From a virus: 64,000 bases of DNA. The notes under the pieces were generated by a model, which did not search any database, had not been told where the DNA came from, and worked only from the letters and a program-made list of their open reading frames with translations. Positions 26,701 to 34,884 of this stretch are shown in pieces. How positions within the stretch are numbered: position 1 is the first letter of the stretch; the number at the start of each line of letters is the position of its first letter. The stretch spans positions 1 through 64,000 of the IMG/VR virus record IMGVR_UViG_3300021364_000017; one strand, given 5' to 3'. Position numbers and translations under genes: made by a program.

Positions 26701-29700
26701 GTTATATTGATATTACCAGTACCAGTAATATCATTACTATTAAGATCTAAATTGCCACCAAGTTGAGGTGTTGTATCATCAACTAAGTCACCCATAGCAC
26801 CCACTTGGGAATGAGTTAATCCAGTTAAGTTGGACCCATCACCAGAGAATGATGATGCAGTAATAATACCTGATGAATTAATATTTCTAACTGCCGTTAA
26901 ATCATCAAAGTTTGCTTCAATATTTCCAACAGCAAACTTAGTTCCTGATGACATTGATGTAGTACCAACACCAAATGCATAGTTTGATATCCAAGCATCA
27001 GTATTCAGACCAGAGAAGGAGTTGGACTTAAACCACATAATTTTCTTATACGTGGTAGGTAAAGTCTCACCTGCTCCAACTAAATTAACGAGTGGACTAC
27101 CTTCAGTCGATGCAAGAGCAATACCACCATGACTTGCAGTACTATCATCTGAAATATCATTCCCATTAACATCTGATCTAAAACCAAGAACAAGATCAGG
27201 GTCAGAAATTCTTAAAGTCTCGGCAAAAATTGTAGCAGAAGTACCACCAATGGTAACTGTTCCATCTACACTTAAATTACGAGTGACTGTTAAATCTCTG
27301 GTGACAGTAAGATCCTGACCAATTGTTACATTACCACCAATAGTTGGATTAGCGACAAAACCAATAGTTGGAGTTGAACCTTCACCAGTTCCACTAGTTA
27401 CTTGAATTTCATTTGCTGTTCCACTAACTGATTCAACATAATCACCAGAGGTGTAAGTTCCTAAGATAATTGAATCTGTGGTAATAGTTGCAGCAAGTGC
27501 TACAGCACTAGTACCATCAAAAGATACTGCTGATGCTGTTACAAAATCTCCAGTAACTGAGAAATTTCTTGCGTTTTCTAATGCAGTCGCAGTTCCTGCA
27601 TTACCATCCAAAGTTCCAGTAAAAGTAGTAGCAGTGATAGCGCCTGAAACATTTACATTATCAAGTTCAGTATGTCCATCTACATCAATACCACCAATAA
27701 ATGTTGAATCGCCATCAACACTTAGTCCTACTCCGTTGATCAGCTGTAACTCATCAGATCTTTGACGACTTACAATTGTGAATGAACCATCACCTTTGAT
27801 TGCTGTTTCAATAAGTCCATCTTCAGTGCCAAGAGTTTCATCAGAAATTTTACCAGTAATTTTTGCATAATTTTCTTCACCACCATTACTATTCTCACCT
27901 TTGAACATTATCTGTCCGAGATAATCTCCAGGAGCAGGTGAAGAACTATTCCTATAAAGAGTAAGTTCGGGTCCTGCAGTACTTCCTGTATCAGTAGAGA
28001 GTATATTTATACCATTAGAAGCAGTTTCAAACTTCTTTACACCATCATAGTAAAGCTCTACTGCTGCGTTCGGCAAAAACTTGGCGTAATCTTCAACTAC
28101 TCCACCTGTAAGTCCACTTTCAGAATAGAATAACATGCTAGAGAGAGATTTAAATCTAATCTGACCAACATTATTGTCTATAAAAGCAGTTCCCCCAGTG
28201 TGATAGATATAAAGATCTTCATCTCCAAAAATAATCTTTTTATTTTCCGCAATACTTACATCATCGCTAAAAGTAGAAACTCCAGTTACATTGAGACTTC
28301 CGGTATCTATCGTATCACTAACTACATTTGCTGTGTTTGCAAGTCCAGTGATAGTTACAGAACCTGTGGTAGTGCTAATAGAAATATTATCACCAGCAGT
28401 AATTGAAGTTACAATTCCAGTTAAGTTAGAACCATCACCAGAGAATGAGGTTGCCGTTGTAATGCCAGTTAAATTGATATTACCTATTCCAGTAATATTA
28501 TTACCATTGACATCGAGATTACCACCTAGTTGAGGACTGGTATCTCCTACGATATTCGTTGAAATTCCAGTAAGAGAATCGTATGGATAATTGGTAGCAT
28601 CTGAAAGATCAAATGCTGGAGTTGCATCTGTACTGCCTAAAGACAGTTGAACTCCACCATAAGAAACTGTAGAACTTGCTAACTGTGCATTAGTGATGGT
28701 TCCTGTGAGATCAGTTGTTGGAAGATTGCCACTAAAAGTCGTAGCAGTAATAACACCAGTCAGATTAACATTACCTGTTCCAGTAATATCATTACCATTA
28801 ACATCCAAATCACCACCTAATTGAGGTGTTTTATCTGTAAAAACAGAAGCAGTGGCTAAACCTACATTAGTAAATGCAACAAGTTCAACAATATCATCAA
28901 TCGAAACACCTGTTGTTAATGTGACCGTTGTGCCATTAGTTGCTGTAAACTCTGTACTATCAAGTCTACCTCCATTTAAATATACATCAACAAAACCAAC
29001 ATCGTAACTCACACTTCCCGATGGAGGGAATAATGTTTGGTTTTGAGTGGCTACATATCTGTTTACTGTCCTAAGAGTAGAACCTTCTGCAATAATACCA
29101 GTTAAATTTGAACCATCACCATAGTAAGTTGCTCCAGTAACTATACCAAGTGTCGTTACTCCAGTCACAACTAAAGTATCTGCATTAATGTTTCCAGTAT
29201 TGGCAACTCCAGTAAGACCCGAACCATCACCATAGTAAGTTGCTCCAGTAACTATACCAAGTGTCGTTACTCCAGTCACAACTAAAGTATCTGCATTGAT
29301 ACTACCAGTATTGGCAACTCCAGTAAGACCCGAACCATCACCAAAGAATGATGTTGCTGTTACACTACCTACAAGATCAATATTACCCAATCCAGTAATA
29401 TCAAAGGTATTAACATCTAAATCGCCACCTAATTGTGGACTAGTGTCATTTATAACTGTAACGTCAGTAAAACTTACATGAGTAAATGCAACAAGTTCAA
29501 TAACATCATCAACAGAAGCACCTGTTGTTAATGTAACTGTCGTTCCATTATTTGCTGCAAATTCTGTACTATCAAGTTTTACTCCATTCAAAAACACATC
29601 AAGGTAACCAACATCATAAGTAACAGTTCCTGTTGCAGGAAATAAAGTCTGTCCTTGAGTAGCTATAAATCTGATTGTTGTTCTTGTGGTAGAACCAGTT

Positions 29701-31067
29701 GGAGCAATTCCAGTTAAATTTGAACCATCACCAAAATAAGTTGCTCCAGTAACTATGCCAAGTGTCGTTACTCCAGATACAACTAATGATGATGCAGATA
29801 CTGCACCAGAAACATTTACATCTGTTACAATATCACCATTTAAATTAATATCACCACCAAGAGTTGTGACACCGGTTACATTAAGAGATGTTGTGTCTAA
29901 TGTATCCGAAACCATCTGAGTGGTATTAGCGGATATTGTTACAATTCCTGAAGATGATGTGACATTTATATTACCACCTGCAACAATTGAATTTACGACA
30001 CCCGATAAAGTAGATCCATCTCCACTAAAATTATTTGCAGTAAGAACACCAGATACTGTTGTATTGGTTGTGATTGCAACTGTACCATTCAGAGAAAGTT
30101 TTGGGGTGCTTCCATTACCAGCAAATAGTTTTATCTGTCCAGCATTCAACTGAATTTTAGTATTTGTACTATTATCAGTTCTTCTTCTGATTATATTTGC
30201 ATAAATGTCATTATTGAATGTAGATACACCTGTTACTGATAAACCTCCATTATCAATTCTGACACCACTCCTTGCAGTGATAAGACCGATCGAGTCAACG
30301 TTAGTGACATCTTCATAAGTAAGAGTTCCTGCAATAGAAACGTTACCAGAGAATGTTGCATCACCCGTTAAATTGATATTACCCGTTCCAGTAATATCAT
30401 TACCATTGACATCTAAATTGCCACCTAATTGTGGTGTGGTATCTCCTACAATTTCTGTAGTGATTCCTGAGATATTTTCAAACGGATAATTAAATGCGTG
30501 AGCAAGATTAAATGCTGGTGTTGGATCCGCTTGTCCAAGAGATAGAGTTACACCACCAAATGAAATACTACTATTATCTAATTTACTATTATTAATAGAA
30601 CCTGCAAGTTGATCATTAGTGATTGTACCTGTCAGATTTGTTGTTGCTAAATTGCCATCAAATGTTGTTGCTGTAACAACACCAGTTACGTTTATTCCAC
30701 CATCTTCAATTGTGGTTGCAGAACCAACGGTAACTATATTATTGGTACCGTCAATAATTACACTATCCGAACCAACTTGAAGAGTTCCAGTTGATCTTAA
30801 ATCTCCGTCTACATCTAATGTAAATTGAGGATTAGTAGTTCCAATGCCGACGGTGCCAATATAATCAATAGTACCAGAACCAAAATGCTCGTTCCATGGG
30901 TTAACGAGTGTAATTGTGGTTCCTATTCCAACACCACTAGTATCCTGTCTAGTGAAAAGTTTACCATCAAATGTATTAAGACCTAGTTCACCTGCATCTA
31001 AATGTACTAATGTGGGTCTTTTTTGATGTACAGATGATCGCTTAAACTTAATCTTCGGGTTAGACAT
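23709..31067 (-). CDS. Giant tail-fibre protein, 2452 aa
   Basis: The largest fibre in the window. The N-terminus (MSNPKIKFKRSSVHQKRPTL ... AGELGLNTFDGKLF) resembles the KFKR/GELGxNxxDxxLF opening of phage fibre proteins with a tropism-determinant-like N-terminal domain. The shaft is made of repeats such as PQLGGNLDVNGNDITGTGN, GDGSGLTGV and VGIGTNNPEYKLDV, with a perfect-length 37-residue tandem duplication. The C-terminus (SFVIDHPTKEGMKLRHGSLE, GPENGVYIRGRLKDNNTIEL, VNLTPIGRKAPLHSVV) is a conserved end of marine T4-like fibres, unlike the S74 ends of the others. CTAAATA lies 47 bases upstream with a palindrome between it and the ATG. It is probably the main long fibre, but this is not proven. 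Confidence 0.9.
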   Translation of the reverse strand: MSNPKIKFKRSSVHQKRPTLVHLDAGELGLNTFDGKLFTRQDTSGVGIGTTITLVNPWNEHFGSGTIDYIGTVGIGTTNPQFTLDVDGDLRSTGTLQVGSDSVIIDGTNNIVTVGSATTIEDGGINVTGVVTATTFDGNLATTNLTGTITNDQLAGSINNSKLDNSSISFGGVTLSLGQADPTPAFNLAHAFNYPFENISGITTEIVGDTTPQLGGNLDVNGNDITGTGNINLTGDATFSGNVSIAGTLTYEDVTNVDSIGLITARSGVRIDNGGLSVTGVSTFNNDIYANIIRRRTDNSTNTKIQLNAGQIKLFAGNGSTPKLSLNGTVAITTNTTVSGVLTANNFSGDGSTLSGVVNSIVAGGNINVTSSSGIVTISANTTQMVSDTLDTTSLNVTGVTTLGGDINLNGDIVTDVNVSGAVSASSLVVSGVTTLGIVTGATYFGDGSNLTGIAPTGSTTRTTIRFIATQGQTLFPATGTVTYDVGYLDVFLNGVKLDSTEFAANNGTTVTLTTGASVDDVIELVAFTHVSFTDVTVINDTSPQLGGDLDVNTFDITGLGNIDLVGSVTATSFFGDGSGLTGVANTGSINADTLVVTGVTTLGIVTGATYYGDGSGLTGVANTGNINADTLVVTGVTTLGIVTGATYYGDGSNLTGIIAEGSTLRTVNRYVATQNQTLFPPSGSVSYDVGFVDVYLNGGRLDSTEFTATNGTTVTLTTGVSIDDIVELVAFTNVGLATASVFTDKTPQLGGDLDVNGNDITGTGNVNLTGVITATTFSGNLPTTDLTGTITNAQLASSTVSYGGVQLSLGSTDATPAFDLSDATNYPYDSLTGISTNIVGDTSPQLGGNLDVNGNNITGIGNINLTGITTATSFSGDGSNLTGIVTSITAGDNISISTTTGSVTITGLANTANVVSDTIDTGSLNVTGVSTFSDDVSIAENKKIIFGDEDLYIYHTGGTAFIDNNVGQIRFKSLSSMLFYSESGLTGGVVEDYAKFLPNAAVELYYDGVKKFETASNGINILSTDTGSTAGPELTLYRNSSSPAPGDYLGQIMFKGENSNGGEENYAKITGKISDETLGTEDGLIETAIKGDGSFTIVSRQRSDELQLINGVGLSVDGDSTFIGGIDVDGHTELDNVNVSGAITATTFTGTLDGNAGTATALENARNFSVTGDFVTASAVSFDGTSAVALAATITTDSIILGTYTSGDYVESVSGTANEIQVTSGTGEGSTPTIGFVANPTIGGNVTIGQDLTVTRDLTVTRNLSVDGTVTIGGTSATIFAETLRISDPDLVLGFRSDVNGNDISDDSTASHGGIALASTEGSPLVNLVGAGETLPTTYKKIMWFKSNSFSGLNTDAWISNYAFGVGTTSMSSGTKFAVGNIEANFDDLTAVRNINSSGIITASSFSGDGSNLTGLTHSQVGAMGDLVDDTTPQLGGNLDLNSNDITGTGNINITGITTLGGDVNIDGDITSRFLTIVSTDSGSGAEPVITLKRDSSSPAVDDQIGQLRFTGENSSGQVREYASITGKIVSPTLLAEKGAIETRINGILVSTQTSTLLNLQSTVNVSGALTATSLDISGQASVNGSVNIVDKIIHIGDTDTAIRFPSNDTFAIETAGSERVRIDSSGKLLVGIITARSNFFGPNEALSSALQVEGNDVDDSSISMTRNTINTGGSSVLYFNRVRGTQLGNQGRVLNGEKLGRISFQGSDDFKFIESAKIEALIDGNTSTNDMPGKLVFFTTPDGGSAPITRMTIKSDGDIGINEANPTAKLDLNGNLRVVGGGGDTGTGLVGYTESSGEFKSVLAAFRMAFFTGQNNARTESVRIDENGKVGIGSDAPSSELDVSGNVKIDGGDGVIKIGDIAGGTSSTDSGLFFDNTKKGAIFTEVDGEILSYAINVPQIDSGYDNTKAGGIFRLDTRAGGSIFDSECFVVKSRTPGETDETDVLGVGLTTGDTYLSPIKGNVAIGTDTPGDGKLDVLFDTSAGNRHFFTSGGLGTRLQRRGDTVGWAMDYGFKTNNGTDVGGFGAYGNNTGLIRYFIGSGYLDTKFVIESGGDVGIGTNNPEYKLDVRGTGTIARFGDPDINNDSLWIDITNSQYPKLYNPSSADTLSIVSTGSVQVSIDSNNNDTTKTFNVVSNGHSGSGTELFRINESGGVGINETDPQSKLHVTRSSLSGAAYRANASVTIENNGDTELHLISPNNNVGQIRFGDTDGDYRGAINYRHNSDSLDFVTAGAERMRIDSSGNITLTGDLDLDDNKKILLGTGNDCEIYHNGTHNIFESTNGNISIQVPAGSEIQLAQGGGSFEQGVKFIAGGAVQLFNNNSLKLATTSTGVDVTGLLSATTKSFVIDHPTKEGMKLRHGSLEGPENGVYIRGRLKDNNTIELPDYWTGLVDEETITVNLTPIGRKAPLHSVVDIADNTVVVESANDIVDCFYTVFGERKDVERFEVEY
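29110..29331 (-). repeat. 111-bp direct tandem repeat, two copies
   Basis: Two adjacent 111-base units (37 codons, GSGLTGVANTG ... GIVTGATYYGD) inside the giant fibre gene differ at only about four positions, all clustered. Related but more diverged units occur just upstream in the same gene and at about 7195-7360 in the 1564-residue fibre gene. Confidence 0.85.
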
Positions 31068-31091
31068 TATATCTTAGTGGTATATACCTGA

Positions 31092-31111
31092 ATACTGTTA
31101 TGTAACAGTAT
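31092..31111 (-). promoter_or_regulatory. 20-base palindrome in the leader of the giant fibre gene
   Basis: ATACTGTTATGTAACAGTAT: perfect 9-bp arms around a 2-base centre. It begins where transcription from the CTAAATA element should start, so it may be a 5' mRNA hairpin or a protein-binding site. There is no T-run, so it is not a terminator. Confidence 0.55.
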
Positions 31112-31114
31112 ATC

Positions 31115-31121
31115 TATTTAG
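31115..31121 (-). promoter_or_regulatory. Late promoter CTAAATA of the giant fibre gene
   Basis: The element includes the stop of the 83-codon gene (TTC TAA ATA). It is 47 bases before the ATG of the 2452-residue gene, the longest leader in the window, which holds a 20-base palindrome. Confidence 0.62.
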
Positions 31122-31369
31122 AAGTCACCACCATCCGATTTATTGTCTGATATTGTTGTTTTTTTACGAGTTGGTTTTGAATTTAAATTTTTAATTTGTT
31201 CCTTATATTCTTCTACCGCTCTATCCAAATCAGAGATTGTTTGGTTCTGTTGAGAAATAATGTCATTTTGATATTGAATTTTTGACTCCAAAATCATACT
31301 TTGGGAGAAATAATCATTCAACTTCTTTTGAATATTTTTTAGATAATAATTAAGTTCAGTTTGTTCCAT
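31118..31369 (-). CDS. Small coiled-coil protein, 83 aa
   Basis: The protein (MEQTELNYYLKNIQKKLNDY ... ending KSDGGDF) is nearly all charged and polar helix. Heptad-like spacing of hydrophobic residues over residues 5-65 predicts a coiled coil, followed by a basic TRKKT patch. There is no enzyme motif. It sits between two fibre genes, so an assembly or bridging role is a reasonable guess. The late promoter AATAAATA overlaps a terminator hairpin upstream, and there is no obvious Shine-Dalgarno sequence after the T-run that ends at its ATG. Confidence 0.75.
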   Translation of the reverse strand: MEQTELNYYLKNIQKKLNDYFSQSMILESKIQYQNDIISQQNQTISDLDRAVEEYKEQIKNLNSKPTRKKTTISDNKSDGGDF

Positions 31370-31400
31370 AAAAAAAGAGGGGACTCCATAAATCCCCTCT
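31370..31400 (-). terminator. Rho-independent-type terminator after the VTGN-repeat fibre gene
   Basis: On the minus strand the arms AGAGGGGA and TCCCCTCT form a perfect 8-bp stem with a 9-base loop, directly followed by a run of T. It is the clearest terminator in the window, 23 bases after the fibre gene stop, and ends against the ATG of the 83-codon gene. Confidence 0.8.
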
Positions 31401-31407
31401 ATTTATT
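31400..31407 (-). promoter_or_regulatory. Late promoter AATAAATA abutting a terminator
   Basis: Element 30 bases before the 83-codon gene. Its last base is the first base of the terminator stem, so transcripts that begin about six bases downstream would lack most of the left stem arm. Confidence 0.6.
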
Positions 31408-31423
31408 AGAAGTTATTTAACTA

Positions 31424-33766
31424 TCAGACGAAAGTACCACCATCAACAATGATATTTGAAAGGAATCTCTCGGTTCCAGTACATTCGATTACTGGTGAAG
31501 TACCCGCACAATCGGTAATAAACAGTGATCTGGCTTCAATGTCAGCAAAATGATTAATAGTTTCAATAGAATCAAAAACACTAGAACCAATAGTAACCTG
31601 ACCAACAGTGACATCAGTTGCAAAGCCAATTCTGAAATCACCACCTTGCTTAACTTTTGCAACAACTGCTGCTACTTTTGCATTATCTGAACTTACGCCT
31701 ACACTATTGTAATACAGTGCAAGACCACTATTGTAAGTAGTTACAAAGGAAGGAGGTTGAGTTGTGTTATCTGGATTTCTCTCAAGACCAAGTTCAATGA
31801 TAGGAGAAGTAACTTTTAAGTCTTCAACATCAATACTAGTGAGAGTTCCATTAACCGTTAAATCGCCGGTGACCGTAAGAGCACCACCAACTGTTGCATT
31901 ATTGGCTATATTGATAGAGTCGCCACTAAATGTGTTGGCAGTTATAATACCAGATGCATTAACGCTGTCACTACTCAATCTATCAATATAACCGTCACCC
32001 CAATTATGTGTAGGTGAACCAATATTTTTTGAACCATCCGTCGTGGATGGGACTAAGTTTGAATCTACTTTTGCAAGGATATTGACAGTATCGGAAACAG
32101 CATCACCAATAGTAGTGATACCTTGGAATATCACGCCATTAGATGCGGTCAGCTGACCATTAATCAGAAAATCAGCACTAGAAGTAACTCTTCCCGTTGA
32201 ATCATCGATAGTGAGAGCTGCAGTTCCATCTGATGCTCTTATTGCTCCAGTATCGACAGTTGGAACGTTAAGTTCAGTTGTAATATTGACTGTATCAGGA
32301 AGACCAATAGTTAATGTATTGGTACTTGCAGCAGTTTCTATCTCAAATGCAGTTCCTTCAATGTTTAATGTATTGCCAGTTGTTACAATACCGGACCCTG
32401 TGTCTCCATCAAGTGCAAAGGTGGCAGCTACACCAATAATGCCATTTTCAAGATCTTGAAGTGCGGTCTTGATAGTTGCGTTATCACTGATAGTAGTACC
32501 AGTGAATGTTCCTAGATCTACAGCATCTCTTGCAACACCAGTCAGAGTAATCAGGTTATCTCCAGCCTCGCCATCATCAAGAATATCTCTACCATCAACA
32601 TTTCCAGTAACAGTAATATCTCCAGTAACACCAAGAATATTATCACCTGGATTATATGTTATACCTGCATCTGTTTTTACTTCCTCATGTGCAGCAACAC
32701 TATTATCACTATCAACAAAGGTTAGGAATCTTACAGCTGCTGTAGAATCTGTTGCAGTATTAACTTTGGTTGCATCTGTTGCTGTCGTCGCAGTACCAGT
32801 AACATCACCAGTAACATTACCAGTAACATTACCTGTCAAATCTCCAGTAACATTACCAGTAACATTACCTGTCAAATTACCAGTAACATCGCCAGTAACA
32901 CCACCTTCTAAATTTCCCGAGAAGGTTGTTGTGGTCAGAATACCGGTACTAGGATTATAAATCAGACCACCGTCAGTTTCTAACCCTTGTCCGCCACTTG
33001 CACCATCTGAAAATACAAGGAAAACAGATTCGTTTTGATTTCCATTATCATTTAAATCTACAGTCGTAGCGGTACTTGCAGTACCTGTCAAATCTCCAGT
33101 TACATTACCAGTTACATTACCTGTCAAATTACCAGTAACATTACCAGTAACATCTCCCGTTAAATCACCAACAAAAGATGTTGCAGTTACAACACCAGAT
33201 GAAATATTAATACCACCATTATTAATGGTAACAGCAGAACCTACTACTACTTCAGTAAATGAAGCAGTATCACCACCTCCACCAATAATATAAGTCTTTA
33301 ATCTTGATGCTGCGGTTTTTCTATTTGTCCCAGTGCCACCATCGTCAATAATGAAGAGGTCATCATCCGCAATATCAGCACCAATATCAGTCCCACCATC
33401 AATATCAATTACGTTTAAATTAACATCTCCAAAACTTAAAACACCACTTGCATCTGTCTGGAGAACTTGATTTGCAGTACCATCAGTACCTGGCAATGTA
33501 AATGAAATATCTGCAGCGAGAGAATCGGGTGATTGAAGTTCTACAAAGTTATTACCATTGTTGGTACCTTCAAATAACTTAACTCCACCACCCTCAGTAG
33601 TTGATTCGAGATTGAAAAACTGATCACCACCAATTAGTCTATTAGTACCACCAGGACTACCAACATAAAGTTGGTAGGTATCAGTAGTAAATCCGGGTTC
33701 ACCAACGGCCAAAGTTGGGAGATTAGCAAGCGCGCCTCTTTTAAACTTTAAGGTGGGAGATGCCAT
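31424..33766 (-). CDS. Tail-fibre or structural protein with VTGN repeats, 780 aa
   Basis: The N-terminus (MASPTLKFKRGALANLPTLA, VGEPGFTTDTYQLYVG) fits the tropism-determinant-like N-terminal domain found at the start of many phage fibres, and is related to the start of the 2452-residue fibre. Residues about 195-340 hold two blocks of a short repeat (TGDVTGNVTGNLTGNVTG). Later come beta-rich segments (DLTVNGTLTSIDVEDLKVTS, then IIELGLERNPDN) and the end IECTGTERFLSNIIVDGGTF. CTAAATA is 31 bases upstream and AAGGAAAT precedes the ATG. A Rho-independent-type terminator follows the stop. No reverse transcriptase or variable repeat was found, so targeted diversification is not indicated. Confidence 0.88.
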   Translation of the reverse strand: MASPTLKFKRGALANLPTLAVGEPGFTTDTYQLYVGSPGGTNRLIGGDQFFNLESTTEGGGVKLFEGTNNGNNFVELQSPDSLAADISFTLPGTDGTANQVLQTDASGVLSFGDVNLNVIDIDGGTDIGADIADDDLFIIDDGGTGTNRKTAASRLKTYIIGGGGDTASFTEVVVGSAVTINNGGINISSGVVTATSFVGDLTGDVTGNVTGNLTGNVTGNVTGDLTGTASTATTVDLNDNGNQNESVFLVFSDGASGGQGLETDGGLIYNPSTGILTTTTFSGNLEGGVTGDVTGNLTGNVTGNVTGDLTGNVTGNVTGDVTGTATTATDATKVNTATDSTAAVRFLTFVDSDNSVAAHEEVKTDAGITYNPGDNILGVTGDITVTGNVDGRDILDDGEAGDNLITLTGVARDAVDLGTFTGTTISDNATIKTALQDLENGIIGVAATFALDGDTGSGIVTTGNTLNIEGTAFEIETAASTNTLTIGLPDTVNITTELNVPTVDTGAIRASDGTAALTIDDSTGRVTSSADFLINGQLTASNGVIFQGITTIGDAVSDTVNILAKVDSNLVPSTTDGSKNIGSPTHNWGDGYIDRLSSDSVNASGIITANTFSGDSINIANNATVGGALTVTGDLTVNGTLTSIDVEDLKVTSPIIELGLERNPDNTTQPPSFVTTYNSGLALYYNSVGVSSDNAKVAAVVAKVKQGGDFRIGFATDVTVGQVTIGSSVFDSIETINHFADIEARSLFITDCAGTSPVIECTGTERFLSNIIVDGGTFV
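32794..33168 (-). repeat. Two blocks of a 12-base VTGN/LTGN-coding repeat
   Basis: Blocks at 32794-32910 and 33081-33168 consist of 12-base units coding VTGN, VTGD or LTGN. The unit spacing is constant and in frame, so this is a protein repeat in the 780-residue fibre rather than an array of spacers. Confidence 0.8.
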
Positions 33767-33797
33767 TTTTTTCTCTTTTTTTATTTCCTTATATAGT

Positions 33798-33804
33798 TAT
33801 TTAG
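33798..33804 (-). promoter_or_regulatory. Late promoter CTAAATA
   Basis: Element 31 bases before the VTGN-repeat fibre gene. Just upstream, at 33811-33824, is the inverted repeat TAGTATGTATACTA. Confidence 0.6.
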
Positions 33805-33821
33805 AAATAGTAGTATGTATA

Positions 33822-34883
33822 CTAGAAAGAACCAAGGTCTGTAGTATTATCAATAGTTCCATCAGAAAGATCCATGATTTGTAGTGGTGACTCATAGATC
33901 CATGTCTCATTTGCAGCATCGAATGATAGAAGATCATGTTGTTCAGGAGTATCGGTTGTTACCGCAAAACCAGCAACAGTTGTAGAAGATACCTCTGAGA
34001 AATCTTTAAATATAAATTTTGATCTTTCAGAGTCGTATGTTAATATTGAATTATCTGCAAGGTTTGAAATATCAACATCCGACAAGTCTCCTAAGTATCC
34101 TGCACCACCTCCTCCTATTGTTGAAGTATACTTTACACTTTCATAGACCATCTTACGAAGTTGATCAATCTCACGTCTTAAAACATTGACTTCGTTATCA
34201 TTTTCATCATCAAGATTTTCTGATGGGTGAATTTTATCTAAGATTTCAATACTCTTACGTATATTTGAAGAGTTGTCAACCTCCACATCAACATCAGCTC
34301 TTATCTTCCTTAAGGTTTCTAATTCCTCAATACTTTCATCTATACCTTCAATTTCAGCAACTGGTTCAGATGGTTTGAGTGGTTCTGGTTTGATAACATC
34401 TTCAGTTTCAATTTCAATTGGTTTATAATCATCTCTCCAATTTGTGGTATCAACTTCTTCTTTTTGTTGTTTTACCCATTCATCAGGTATAATACCATGT
34501 TTATCTTTAAAATCGTGATGTAATTTTGTTGGAGTAATATTATATTCTGCAGAAATACCCCTCATAAGTCTGTCAATTGACTTGTAAGAAGTATTCTTTA
34601 AATTTAATAGTTCTGTCTCAAGAACTTTAATAGCTTCTTTTGCTTTCTTTTCAACTTCTGGAGTTTCAGAGAATAAGAAAGATTCAAATATTTTTGCATC
34701 CTTCTTTATTTTTTCTAATTCTTTCTCTTTCCTAAGTTTTTCCTCTTTTATTTTTTTCTTCTCTTCACTTAAACTTTCAAAAAGACTCCCAAGAGATACG
34801 TCTCCAATAATCTCCTTATTCTTTTCAGTTTTTTTCTTTTTCTCTTCTCCTATGAGAGAAAAGAAATTTCCTAAATCGCTCAT
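33822..34883 (-). CDS. Coiled-coil structural protein with C-terminal DLSDG domain, 353 aa
   Basis: I place the start at 34883 (MSDLGNFFSLIGEEKKKKTE), one base after the previous stop; the open frame extends 44 codons further but over the neighbour's coding region. Residues 15-110 are very Lys/Glu-rich helix, probably coiled coil. Residues about 255-290 have another helix (NVLRREIDQLRKMVYESVKY). After a Gly-rich hinge (TIGGGGAGYLGDLSD) the last 90 residues form a domain ending SPLQIMDLSDGTIDNTTDLG. The same ending occurs in the neighbouring gene. It looks like a virion attachment or scaffold-type protein conserved in marine phages; no function is known. Confidence 0.8.
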   Translation of the reverse strand: MSDLGNFFSLIGEEKKKKTEKNKEIIGDVSLGSLFESLSEEKKKIKEEKLRKEKELEKIKKDAKIFESFLFSETPEVEKKAKEAIKVLETELLNLKNTSYKSIDRLMRGISAEYNITPTKLHHDFKDKHGIIPDEWVKQQKEEVDTTNWRDDYKPIEIETEDVIKPEPLKPSEPVAEIEGIDESIEELETLRKIRADVDVEVDNSSNIRKSIEILDKIHPSENLDDENDNEVNVLRREIDQLRKMVYESVKYTSTIGGGGAGYLGDLSDVDISNLADNSILTYDSERSKFIFKDFSEVSSTTVAGFAVTTDTPEQHDLLSFDAANETWIYESPLQIMDLSDGTIDNTTDLGSF

Positions 34884-34884
34884 T

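Noticed and set aside
32469-32960. Plus-strand ORF with PVTSPVTLPV-like repeats
   Set aside because: It is the reverse reading of the VTGN repeat region in the minus-strand fibre gene.
32794-33168. Short regular repeats that could suggest a CRISPR array
   Set aside because: The unit is 12 bases, continuous and in frame with the fibre protein, without spacers.
31424-33766. Diversity-generating retroelement suggested by the tropism-determinant-like N-terminus
   Set aside because: No reverse transcriptase, template repeat or variable repeat pair is visible in the window; only the N-terminal domain resembles such proteins.
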